A program made the translations under genes and the position numbers. Shown in pieces: positions 53,136-64,000 of a stretch of DNA of 64,000 nucleotides. Positions within the stretch are counted from its first letter, which is position 1. The number at the start of each line of letters is the position of its first letter. This stretch comes from Brachypterus glaber (taxonomy: Eukaryota > Arthropoda > Insecta > Coleoptera > Kateretidae): assembly GCA_958510825.1 (NCBI GenBank), contig OY294052.1, forward strand, positions 3,245,816 to 3,309,815. The letters run 5' to 3'. The notes under the pieces are model-generated. The model worked only from the letters and a program-made list of their open reading frames with translations, ran no database searches and was not told the DNA's origin.

Positions 53136-54295
53136 TAATGAAAATAACGATATTTTGTTAACAGATTTAGAATCTGTGCAAAATGTAGGGGTGACCGGGG
53201 CTAGTTGTCGCAGGGGTAACTTGTCGAAGTGCTTATATCTTAAAAAGTAAAATATTTTTCTGCGCCAAACCAAGATTAACCGCTGCGTTACAATAGTGCC
53301 ATTTATCATTTGTAAACTTAAATGCAATAAATTAAAAGAACATCCAGATAAACCTAAAAATGTAAAAATTAAAGAGCCCAGTAATATTTTTGTGGTAAAT
53401 ATTTTTTCTTATTGTTACTGATTAAAAGCATTAAGATAAGAGAATTTTATGTATAATAGTAGTTTAAGGTGTATATTATTTGTTGATATTGTCATTTAGG
53501 AGTGTTTATTCGTTAATTAGAAAGTACTTGATACCTAACGTAAAATTGACCACTGGGGCTCGTTGTCGCATTTGGTTTGGGGCTAGTTGTCGCATGATCT
53601 GGAGATATGTTCATGGTATAACATTTCCTTTTTGGCATTTTTTATTCAAAACTGTCTAAAAAAGTGACTTTGTCGAATAGCAAATAAAATCGTTTATTAA
53701 ATTATTTTAAATTAAAAAAAAAAATTAAAAAAAATATTTTTTAATTATAAAGTTGGAAATTTTGGCACAAGAGTGAAAAGTTAGATAACAATCGGCTTGT
53801 GGGAAGGCACATGTCTTATTAGTTATTTATATTTTTATAAATGCCTTTATATTTCTTAAAAAAATATATTCGAAGTGCCGCGACAACGTGCCCCGTGATG
53901 GGGCACGTTGTCGCAATTTTCAAGACTTCACAAAAAAAAACATAACTCTAATACCCTATAAATTTTTCCTTGTTTTTTTTTTAATAATGTTATTGAAACA
54001 TGCAGCTAATTACCATTCGGGCAATTAAAAACAAATCCAAAAATAAAGGAAAAACTGAGTTTGAATGAAAAGTGCGAAAATTAGCCCCGGTCACCCCTAC
54101 TGCTAGAAATATCTAATTTTTTTATGAAATATTATTGATAATGATAGAGGACTCTTCTGAAAAACTTTTACCATTATCTTGGGAAGTAGTAGCTGGGATT
54201 TTACTGATTACTTTTTTGTAAAGTGCCCACCTTTAGCTTTTAAGACCAACCAGCAACTCTTTGACAATCTTTTTAAACTTAAATCTATCAAACGG
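53136..54295 (+). repeat. Duplicated segment, unit 1 (filled)
   Basis: The flanks of the 916-bp element (AATGAAAATAACG, GTTAACAGATTTAGAATCTG on the left; AGAAATATC, CTGATTACTTTT, GACAATCTTTTT on the right) match 54772-55075, where the element is absent. The two units are in the same orientation, about 1.6 kb apart. Confidence 0.75.
53185..54100. mobile_element. 916-bp TIR element, GTAGGGGTGACCGGGG ends
   Basis: GTAGGGGTGACCGGGGCTAG at the left is matched by the complement at the right. GGGGCTAGTTGTCGC recurs three times inside (53200, 53557, 53580), and a near-perfect dyad GACAACGTGCCCCGTGATGG lies at about 53881-53915. No transposase frame: non-autonomous. Confidence 0.8.
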
Positions 54296-54771
54296 TATTA
54301 TTGATTTAGTCAAAATAAATGTTAGACTGACTTCACCATATGGTTAAATTAATCATATCGAAGTAAACAATATTTTTGGTACTTTTTTGTGTGGGATTGG
54401 TTCAGAATGATAACACAAAAAGGGATTTTAAGCGACTTCAGTAGTGCTTGTATTTGTCGATCGTAGCAAAAATATTTTTCGAGGACTGTAAACGGTGGTT
54501 TTAGATAAAAATAGGAAAAAGAAATTTAACTTGCCAGTGTGTCGAAAGATGTTTTATTGGCAAGTCAAAGAATGTTTGCAGTTACACAGAGGCGTACCAA
54601 ATTACATTATTAAATTTTTCAAGTGATGGAACTAAATTTTGCATATAATGAAACTAAATTTTCAGAGTAAGGAAACAATATGATCCAATTTTTCCTAAAC
54701 GAAACAGGTTACAAACAATTTAAATTAAAATAATATACATAATATGTATAATCAAAAATCAAGAATAGTAT
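54296..54771. other. No gene seen
   Basis: Unassigned sequence between the two duplicated units. Confidence 0.5.
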
Positions 54772-54982
54772 GTAATGAAAATAAGTATTTTTAGTTAACA
54801 GGTTTAGAATCTGCGCAAAAATCACTACAAGAAATATCAAATTTGATTTTTGAAATACTATTGTTAATAATGGCAGACTCTTCTAAAGAATTTTTACTTT
54901 TATTTTAGGAAAAGGAGCAGCTACGATTTCACTGATTACTTTTCTGTAGTACAGACCTTCAGCTTTAATAATAATAATAATA

Positions 54983-55024
<42 letters not shown>

Positions 55025-55075
55025 ATTATCATTATAATCAAGCAATAGATCTCTTTGATAATCTTTTTGAACTAA
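54772..55075 (+). repeat. Duplicated segment, unit 2 (empty site)
   Basis: Carries the uninterrupted version of the site (GCAAAAATCACTACAAG). It has its own later change, an (AAT)n/(ATT)n tract at 54965-55020 placed where unit 1 has none. Confidence 0.75.
54965..55020. repeat. (AAT)n-(ATT)n inverted microsatellite
   Basis: AAT units change to ATT units midway, so the tract is self-complementary. Confidence 0.9.
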
Positions 55076-58073
55076 AGTTTTGCTCAGTGAATATGTGTGG
55101 GGGGATACCCGTCCCCTTGTGGTTACGCCTTTGCAGGAACGTTTTCTTTCCTGTGAAACATGCTGCAGGAATGTTACACTAATGGACAAAACAGAAAAGA
55201 TTGCTGAGATAAATTTTACTTGAAAAATGTATGGTGTGAAGCTACCAAAAAATATATTTGCAAGCTCAACATTGTCTTTTCCGTTGAAGTGTTTGTAAAA
55301 TAATAATTGATTACGAAAAACTTGAGCAATTTATTAAATAATTAATTAATTATATAATTAATTAATTAATTATGACAGCCTTTTCAGGATCAGGGACTTA
55401 AAACTCCACTTTAGTTCCTGGCAAATTTTCCCTTAAAATGGCCAAAAGACATTTATAATTTATATAAATAAGTGTGCGTTTATGGTACGATTTTATGCAA
55501 CTAACTAGAAAAATTAATTATTTATACTTCCAATACGCATGTATGTGTGTGGGTGTGTAAATATAATATACTTTATTACTAAGCAAGCATAATTGGGTCG
55601 TAATTATGTTTCCAATTGGTTTCATAGACATGCCTATAGCTATAGTTATTTGCGCTCCTAGTAGCGGTAAGTGAATTTTTCTGTGTGAGGTCGTATCTCA
55701 AAAAACCGCCGGACGCGACCCCTAAATATATTTTAAAAATCTAAAAAAAATTGAGGATTGTTTTTTGACCTAAATAAATATTTACAGGGGGTGGGAAACT
55801 AAAAAAATCTTTTTTAATTTTGACTTGGCACCCTAATGCGCAGCGTAGCCATAAAATTAACGACATTTAAAGTTAGTTCATTATCACCAAGCAGAATAAA
55901 TCTAAAATTAATTATATTTCTAGTTAGCTTTGTTAATTTTTGCATAAACTAACCTTTAGTTCGGAGCATAAACCCTCCATAAATTGAACAATAAACAAAG
56001 CATAAACCGGGCATAACTGATATGTTTATTAGTTAATCTAGAAATTTTGAAATATAATACGAGATTTTAAAAAGTTTTTGCTCGTAAATATGTACTAATA
56101 GTACAGTAAAATATATTTTGTATTTATAGCAAACAAAAAAAAAACTAGAAATTTATAGCCTTTTTATGTGGTAAAAATCGAAAGTTTATTACATAAACAC
56201 AGTTTATTGGCAGATTTGTATATGCATTGATCTTGTCAAAAAACTTTCGAGACAGATTGCCTCAATATTCTTGAAAAATTACCTAATATAAAACTTTTTA
56301 TTTATTGGTAGACACTTTTTCATTGTAGACAAGTTAAAGTATTTTTCGCTATATTTAAATATATTTACTTACCTACAAACTTTTATTAAAAAGATAACTT
56401 ACATTCATTAAAAAGAATAACAAAATTATAAAGTAAATGTAAATTTAAACTTACCTTATCCTGAAGGCAGCTTTCTTATAATTATATCCCTAGTGCATAA
56501 ATTTTATGAAAAATAATAATTTTTAGATTATTTGTGCTCATTTTTCTCGAATACTTAGCGTGATGAAAAATTTCTGCCTTCAGATTCTTATTTAGCATGC
56601 AAAAATCTATAAGTAGCGATATATCACAATCTTATCCAATTTTTTCTTTCGAAATAAGACTTGTTTTGAAAATAATCAAAAATTAATAAACAAATTGAAA
56701 AAAAAATAATAAAATTATTTTTGCAAAAAAAATCAGATTTTTTTTGTTGAAAATGTACATAGGACCTAGGGGAAAGTATTCATTTGTTGGTAGCAGTATT
56801 TTTAATTTCTTTTGAACTATTTACTTAATCATTATGATTTGAAGTGCTTTATCTACACTTGAAGAAAAGTTTGAAATCATAAGTAAATAATCTGCAAACT
56901 AAATCGCTTACTCTCAACAATTGAGGTTTCACTTTATTTTTATAATAAAAGACGAGTATTTCTATACAAAACATTAATTTTATTTCAACAATTTACAAGA
57001 GTTTGTACAAGTAATTAATGTATAATTAAGAAGTAACTTATCAAAAAGCATTGTGTTCATTAAAAAAAAATGAGTTAATGGTATTTTTAAAATCATTTTA
57101 TTAAATGAATGTAAACTAGATGAAACGTTGCAAGCCCCCTTCAGACCATCGGCACTATTGTACACTAGAGGTATCTAGTTTGCAAATTTCAAACTAGGTG
57201 TTTTGTTTGATTTTAAATTCTGTATCTTTAAAACATTATATTCTAGCAAAAAACTGTATATAACATTTTTTATAGGGCTTATTTAAAATATAGTTTTTTC
57301 AAATCGGGTTATAAATATGTGAGATATGCTAAAAGAACCTTTTACTGCTTTAAACGCCAATATCTCGAAAACAATGCGTTTTAGGAAAACGTTGTTTATA
57401 ACGTTTTTTGACCAATGTAAAATTATCTTTTATATAAGTGCTAAATTAACCAAATACAATAATAATTGCCTTAATTATAAACAAAAAACGCTAAAAATAG
57501 GACTTTTACCCTATTTTTACCCCCTTACCCCAATCGTTTACCCCCAAAATCTAATCAGCTCTTCGGAATACGATAAGAAACAATATGCAAAAAACCGCAA
57601 GTCCATATCTCATGTAGAAATGGAGTTTACACCCAGACAGACAGACAGACAGACAAACGTACGCAAATTTTTTTTTTACTGATTTCGACTCAGAATGGTC
57701 TAAAACGTCGAGAAATGTGAAAAAACGTGGTCAAATATTTTGACTTTTCGGCGAAGATTTCAATACATCGGCACTCTTAGTAGCACTAAGTGCCGAAGTA
57801 AAACACCATTAACATTATTTTTTTTTATGGAAATAAGTAATGCCTTTTGATAAATAACTCCTAAATTCTATAAATATTAAAATTCATTAAATTCAATTTT
57901 AAAAAATTACGAAATATATTGTAAAAGCTTATTTAAAATAGAAATCTTACATAAAATCACACTTTAATAACTTAATTAGAGCCTTAAATTAAGTACTTTT
58001 AGTACCTTTGTTTATAATTATTATACAAGAAACATAAATATACTATATACAATATAAGTAAATAAAAATACAT
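55076..58073. other. No recognised gene; 3 kb of AT-rich DNA
   Basis: Contains an AATTAATTAATTAATT patch (about 55338-55373), a CAGACAGACAGACAGA tract (57642-57656) and an AATATCTCGAAAAC phrase that suggests old repeats. The 118-codon plus frame at 57326-57682 spans that tract and is not supported. A dyad CGGCACT/AGTGCCG sits at about 57768-57797. Confidence 0.45.
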
Positions 58074-59057
58074 GGTCCTGTCCAAGAATTCGCATATACT
58101 TTTAGGAATAAAGTTTAAAATCCAGAGGTAAATTAGCGAAACGAGGGAAAGGGAGCTACCAAAATTGTTATTTTTACAGACGAATTATAACATAATTATA
58201 CCTTATATTAACCAAATAGGTTATATTTTTCGTAGATTCTGGGACAGTACGGTGTGGAATTTTCAAGATAAATAAATTCAATACGTCTAAAATAGTATAT
58301 TCTATAACTAGTATGGAATAGACAATATTCCGCGCGAGCGGAAAGTTTCTAATACGAGCCGGTAGGCGAGTATGACGGTCCCGCGAGCGCGGAATGACTA
58401 TTCCATACGTGTTGTAGACTATACTTTTTCTTCGACTGCAAATATGAAACACTGTATGGCTTTTAACTGCGGACAAGGTTAAAAACAAGGTTTCGACATT
58501 GTAAATGCAACAAAACAGATATTTTTAAATAAAGCAATTAATGTTATTTAATAATTTTATCAAATCAGTACTTAAAAAAGATTTTTATTTAATTTTAGCA
58601 CATATTTACAAATTAAAATGCAAAAATTGAAGGTTATGTCAGATTGTTGTGACAGATATCAGGTTTAAATATTTAACAATAGATGGAGAAGTTTTAATTT
58701 TTTGAACTAAACTGATAAAAAACTGTTCAAATATTAAGAAAAACTAATAAATTTTATGTAATTTTAACGCAAAACTTTAAATCGCATTAAATTATTCAAT
58801 GTTTCATGGTAAAATATAATATATTAAATTAGCAGAAATATATATTATATATTTTTCCTAATTTTGCTACAGTTTTCTTTACTTTTATAAACAAGAGATG
58901 GCACTAGATGTGCTTATTCTAACACTTGATACGGAATATTAATACCGTATCTAGAGCTAGAATGGATTCATTCTGTGTTTGAAAAGTGTGTGTATTTGCT
59001 TACATTCTAAAGCAGTCGTAGAAAAATAATATTTTAGAGAGATTCCTTGGACAGGTC
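58074..59057. mobile_element. Possible MITE hosting family A copy 3
   Basis: GGTCCTGTCCAAGAATTC on the left pairs with GATTCCTTGGACAGGTC on the right, just outside the family A copy. If real, family A inserted inside it. The TIR is only about 17 bases and no target duplication is clear. Confidence 0.45.
58291..59028 (+). repeat. Dispersed repeat family A, copy 3
   Basis: Full-length direct copy, with the GC-rich start and the AAAGCAGTCGTAGAAAA end. A short insertion (TATAATATATTAAATTAGC) near 58812 distinguishes it from copy 1. Confidence 0.82.
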
Positions 59058-60936
59058 AATTTATATTTCGATTTTATTCACATAATCATATGAGTGACGA
59101 TATATTCTTTTATCAAGGAGCGCCATTTTTAAAAGTTTAGACGAGAATTTTCCTAAAAAATATTATCGAATTTATCCTTTTTGAATATTCCATACCGTAT
59201 GTATTATTAAATAAATAGACGAACACTTAACGTTTTTGAAACATTAGTTTTTAAAAGTTTAAAAATTCTAAAATGTGCAGAACATTACATAAAAGCTAAA
59301 AAGTATTGAGTAATTATTACTAATGTATAGATATTATTCGGTTTAAGAATGTAAAAAGTTCAATAATAAGAACTCAATTTTTGAAGTTGTAGGTTTTTTA
59401 TTATTTAGGCCATTGCAAAATTTTATTAGTCTGGACTAAAGAAAGTTTGCACAGTTTAGAATATTTAATATTTATAATATTTAATAATAATAATTTAATT
59501 ATTTTTTTAAAACACATGTATTTTAAAAAAATATAAAATTCTTAAATTCATTTTAAATGTGATTATCTAGCAACCCAATTTTGTGTTTTTTTTTTTCAAT
59601 TTTATTTTCTGTATTTCATAAAATATTTTTGCAGAAATGTTTTATATTTTAAATTTAAAATAATGTTAAAAAAACTTGATAAAGAAAAGGACCATTTTTA
59701 GAAAAAAAAAACAAATACTTCAATAAAATACTAAAAAAATAGAGTTGCTAGATGTACATAATAAATTCTAAAATTAAATTCAAATCACTGGTCCAAAAAG
59801 AAGAGTAAGCAATTTATTGAGGGGAGAAATTAAGCAAAATTTCGCCAATTTTGACTATAGAATTACCAAACTTTTTTCCAAAAAAACAAGTGATGAGAAA
59901 GCTCACCAGCTTAATCTATGCCAACTTTTGATGAAAAAATTACCAGCTTTTTGAAGTTTCTCTCAATTTATCAACTTTCTCTGGGTCAGAAGCTAACAGT
60001 GAAAACCGCCTGGCATTAAGATTTAAAATAGAGCGCCTTATTGCGATGTAGCCGATTTTTCGATTTGGGATTTCCAATACCGATTATTTTTGTTATTTCG
60101 GGATCCCGATACCAACCCCGAAATAATTCCGAAATCCCATTCGTTTTTTTTTCTAAGATTTTTGAGATTTCGGTATCCCGAAAACTGCATTCCCTATTTT
60201 TTCAAACCAGTATTTTGATTTTTTTTTTGCAATATGACAGTAGCGCTTATAATATATGGCACATATTAAAAAGTCGCGTGTGCGAAGAATATTTGAAACA
60301 GGTGACGTTAACATTACATTTAAACATTTAAAAAGAGTATTTTATTTTAAACCTACGTTTTAAAGCCGAAGAAAATATATTTTTTAACATTTAAGCTGGT
60401 TTTATACAGATTTTCACATATGAAAATATTTACCCTATAAATAAATTTATACGGCGTGGTTCGGAAAAAGGTTTAAACACATCTTAAAGGGTGATTCTAC
60501 ATAAAGTTATATGTCAAAACTACTATAAGTAAAAATCCCTTTATTGGCGCCATGGCTTATCCTAAAAATATCAAAATAATATTATTTAAAAAAAAATACA
60601 GTTTTTTATTCTGTATAAATCCAGCTTTAACAATATTTATAAACTAGTGTTAACATTTATTTTATTTTAAAAATATGTCGTTTTAAGTCTATTCGATTCT
60701 TCTAGGATATATTTAATGAATGTATCTATTAAAAATTATTTTCTCAGTGTAAGTTAAATAGAAGACTAGTCACAGCGTATTTAGAAAAAACTAAACGTAG
60801 GAAGACTGCATGTGACAAAAATATATCAAAAATATACATTAAAATTATTGATTTTGTTTAATACAAAAGTTTTTTATTAATTGGCTAGAAGAAAAATGTC
60901 TGTTTTGGCAAAAATGAATAATTAATTCATTAATTT
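59058..60936. other. No recognised gene
   Basis: About 1.9 kb. At 60050-60190 the phrase TTTCGGGATCCCGATACC and its relatives (CCCGAAATAATTCCGAAATC, GGTATCCCGAAAAC) recur in both orientations, and a 96-codon frame crosses them. This looks like part of a decayed element. Confidence 0.4.
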
Positions 60937-61451
60937 CTACACGGTGTTTGCAGTCTTTTGGAGGGAAATAGAGGAAAAACCAGTACAGGGACATAGGTCC
61001 AGAAACGAACCCAACGACCCTTTAAAATTATACGAAAAATATATTTTTTTAATTAATAACTCTAAGGGCCACTTGCACCAATGATGGTTTAACTTTAAAC
61101 TTGGATTAAATTGACGACCGACCAATTAAAACGCAGCATTTTTAACTTAAACTCGGTTTAGCTGAGATAATCCCAGAGCAAAAGTTGGTGCAAGTGGCCC
61201 TTATACCAACCGTTAAAAAAATGAGGAATTAAGATATTGTGCCAACAAAAATTTTACTTTTTAAAAGGTTATTAGGTAAAAAATACTTTTTTTGCTTAGT
61301 TTTAAATGAAGAATACAGCATTTAAATTTTATTGGTGCTTTTTTTGTTCCCCATATGGGGGAGCTACTGACATATTGGATGTCCATCCAATATGTCCGCA
61401 GCTCTCTTTATTCCCTTTATTTTATGCCAAAAGACTGCAAACACCGTGTAG
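60937..61451. mobile_element. MITE with CTACACGGTGTTTGCAG ends, host of a nested element
   Basis: CTACACGGTGTTTGCAGTC then TTTTGG at the left is exactly matched by the complement at the right. TAATTT/AAATTA just outside extends the symmetry. Inside are the AGGGCCACTTGCACC element and a perfect small dyad (GACATATTGGATG / CATCCAATATGTC, 61368-61396). Confidence 0.78.
61065..61201 (+). mobile_element. AGGGCCACTTGCACC MITE, copy 3 (intact)
   Basis: 137 bp with matching termini AGGGCCACTTGCACCAA / TTGGTGCAAGTGGCCCT; TA at 61063-61064 and 61202-61203, so Tc1/mariner-like. This is the best-preserved copy. Confidence 0.85.
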
Positions 61452-61689
61452 AAATTATAAAAAAATGTTTTATACTAAATTATTAATAGAATATTTGTTC
61501 ATATTAGATATCAGGTCGGAATGTTTTTCAGACAATCCTTTAAAAAGCACCAAACCACAAGGTTTTATTTCTAGACAAAAAAGTCTGGGGTTCAGATTTC
61601 ATCTTTATTTTAGATCTGCATAATCTAATACAGATCAAAGTCACAACATTAGTATATTACGCACCAAGTACGCAAACCTAGTTTTCAGT
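61452..61689. other. No gene seen
   Basis: Short unassigned spacer. Confidence 0.5.
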
Positions 61690-61875
61690 TCCAACAACCA
61701 AAAAACGCAAAATTTTTCTTTAAATTAATTTTAATAATTTGACGTTTCGTGTTCAGCGTTCACTTGTTTTCTGACAGCAAATATGTAAAATCAGCTGACT
61801 CACTTTCTGACCGCTGTCATGGCAACGGGTGGAAATTAAACTACTACTAACTAGGTCATAGGAAAACTATTTTGC
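61690..61875 (-). repeat. Dispersed repeat I, copy 2
   Basis: Inverted match to 49590-49885, from AACGCAAAATTTTTC to CTAACTAGGTCATAGG. Confidence 0.75.
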
Positions 61876-63544
61876 CTATAAATAAAATGGAATTGTGGGT
61901 TGATTCCTTTTTTAGAAGAATCGCCCATTTGATGGTCCCAAATAAAATAGCGCAAGTAAAATAACACTTTTCATTGAAAGATTTATGTGTTTTGGACCTT
62001 TAAAGAAATTACGGTATACACAAACACTAAAAAAACAAAATTAGTTGCCGGTCGTTCGAAAACTGACGCTTATTTTGAAACGAAATCAAACAGAAATCGA
62101 AAAACAACGTTGGTCTAATAAACTGATTGAATTTTTATTTTGTAACATCTATGAACCGTACATTTTAGACACAGAGAAACAATATCTTAAATCAAGTAAA
62201 TATCATTTAGGATAAAACATATACTGATGCAAAGTGAACGTAATATTGTCAACAGTTGGCTAGGTAGCCATACAGGCTTTACCTAAATTTCATAAAACAA
62301 TTTTATTATTTATAAATTAGTACCTTGTATTGCATACAGATGTTTTGCAAACCAAGCATTCTTGTGTTATTGAACTTAAATAAACTAGGTTTGTTTGTAA
62401 AACATCTTGGTATAAATACGGTACGTAGAATTGGAATTAGGACATTAGATTATCAGATTGAATACCGTAGAGTCGATAGTTGGGTAGTCCCAAAGTGGGC
62501 AGTACCCATTGGGCAAAGTAACTCTGACATCTCTGTAACCTAAAGTGGTAAGAACGTGTATTATAAATAAGAGGTTAATTACCCCAACCCCAAACCCGTA
62601 TCCAGCAATATTGAGAGGAAGACCATTATTCTTAACAAGAAAGAACCCATCATTCGTGACAATATTAACTAAAATTAACATTAATTTTTAACCGGTTTAT
62701 ATTGAACTGGTCAGTGATCTATGAAATATACCACATTCATTTTGATCATCGTGCGGTGATTGAAATTAATTAGTTAATTAATATCTATTTTTTCGAAAAA
62801 ACTAAACAAAAACTGAAAACGTTGGTTGGTTAAGAAAGTGTTCAACCTTTTCCTGACGGGGTTTGTTTCAATATATACCTAGTACAGTTACAGGATGGAC
62901 TTACTAATCTTAATTAAGAAGAATAGTAGTCAATTCGGTGGTAAAAACTGTAGTTGGACTTACGAAAACCCAAGTTTTCACCATTTTATGGAAAACTGGC
63001 CAACTTAATGAACACAGAATCGTTGATTCGCCCCAAGTATTATAGTCGCTGCCAGAGATATACGAGAATTTTTTTCTGGCGCATGTCAAACTGTTCATCC
63101 AATCGGGACATTGCATTTAAACTAATGTATTTTTATCGACGTTGACTGATTCCAGCCCATTACCGTTCGACCCTATCCAATAATATTTCACACAAGATTT
63201 AGCCACACCCACAAGGCATTTGTAGCAATATATATTCACTGGGCCGGCTTTATTTGTTTTGTTTGTGTTCTGTGCATCAAGCTATATGGGATAAATACGT
63301 ATTGAATATAAAAAAAAATAATTTACGTCCCTGTCTCACATTAATCTGTTTCAAATGTAAACATTCTACTATAAATGTGACTATAACTCTTGCGTTTATA
63401 TCCACTTCCCATCGCGAAAATGTCAATGAGATAAAATAATATATATTGCTAAATTAACATGTTTACTTAATTTAAGACATTATTTATCTGTGTGTATAAA
63501 CCATACATCTATAGATTCTACCATATTCCCTTTTCATCTTTTTT
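61876..63544. other. No recognised gene
   Basis: About 1.7 kb. AATATCTTAAATCAAG at 62190 resembles the arm of the foldback at 829. The frames at 62325-62543 and 62954-63145 have no recognised motif. Confidence 0.4.
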
Positions 63545-64000
63545 TTTTCTGTTCATTTCCCGATGGCAATAAAATGTTCCTTTTTGATCTCGTCAATGCA
63601 TTGGTAGATATAGATATTTTTTATCATTCGTATCCAAAAGAAATTTAGAATTTAATCCCCTTTAAACGCAAGGGAACTGCGTATGCAAATCGGGTTATCT
63701 ACTTGAGAAGTCTTCTCTATACCGAAATGAGGAAGAGGGCACCATTCATTTTAACAGGTTAAATATGCAAACTCCAAAATAAATAAAAAATTAATTCTTT
63801 AAACAATCTTAAAAAGAAAATTTCGCATAATTTGAAAAGTAAAAACAAAGCGCGTCATTCAAATAAAATTTCATAAAAAAAAACAAAATTAGGTATAAAA
63901 TTCTTAACCTGATCATATGTAGTGTCAACCTTTCATTTCTTACATTTTCTTCAATTTCCATTAGTAATAGAATGTTCCTTTTTTATTTCGTCAATTGTAG
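63545..64000 (+). repeat. Direct repeat, period about 400 bp, running off the window
   Basis: The block TTCATTTCCCGATGGCAATA ... GTTCCTTTTTGATCTCGTCAATG (63553-63600) recurs, diverged, at about 63948-63998 (TTTCCATTAGTAATAGAATG, GTTCCTTTTTTATTTCGTCAA). More units may follow beyond the window. Confidence 0.6.

Noticed and set aside
57326..57682. 118-codon gene
   Set aside because: It ends in a CAGA microsatellite shared with other repeat tracts and shows no domain-like pattern.
1..64000. CRISPR arrays, bacterial operons or integrated viral genes
   Set aside because: No regular short spaced repeats, no dense open frames, and no recognisable viral polymerase, capsid or envelope-like reading frame were seen.

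Overview
The window looks like nuclear DNA from an animal with an AT-rich, transposon-rich genome, most likely an insect. The evidence is the very low GC content, long A/T runs, many (TA)n, (AAT)n and (AAG)n microsatellites, a tRNA-derived SINE, LINE 3' ends with simple-repeat tails, and dozens of short inverted-repeat DNA transposons (MITEs). There are no bacterial operons, ribosome binding sites or CRISPR arrays. The order of insect cannot be read from the sequence; a beetle or another MITE-rich lineage is a guess.

Only one intact, recognisable gene was found: an uninterrupted 262-codon reading frame on the minus strand (14386-15174) that looks like ARMC1, a protein of mitochondrial distribution and of the MICOS/MIB assembly. 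Two decayed coding remnants belong to transposons: the C-terminal end of a LINE reverse transcriptase (18295-18594, minus) and the N-terminal end of a PIF/Harbinger-like transposase (about 37156-37430, plus, with an in-frame stop).

Layout. 1-6.2 kb: a roughly 700-bp dispersed repeat (family A) in head-to-tail arrangement, a foldback, a hAT-like MITE, a (TA)n-bearing repeat and a SINE. 6.2-10.7 kb: interleaved palindromic elements, including a 142-bp perfect palindrome, and two more SINE copies. 10.7-16.4 kb: the quietest part, with the ARMC1-like gene. 16.4-20 kb: an 845-bp foldback with a tandemly duplicated arm, a LINE end, and a SINE split by a MITE. 20-26.3 kb: long-TIR elements and two nests, one three elements deep. 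26.3-29.2 kb: family F and a tandem array that runs into a 200-base assembly gap. 29.4-37.5 kb: more MITEs, a 48-bp minimal Harbinger-like element, one of two near-identical 425-bp elements, and a Harbinger deletion derivative. 37.5-47.5 kb: mostly unassigned DNA with a few repeats. 47.5-55.1 kb: a G-rich tandem duplication, and a tandem duplication in which one unit carries a 916-bp insertion. 55-64 kb: long unassigned stretches, a third family A copy, another nested pair, and a direct repeat that runs off the end of the window.

The genes do not form a pathway. The main content is transposon archaeology: target-site duplications can be read for several families (TA; 3-bp TTA/TAA; 8 bp), so superfamilies can be proposed and several insertions ordered in time. 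All family assignments come from reading TIRs and flanking duplications by eye; no alignment or database search was run.
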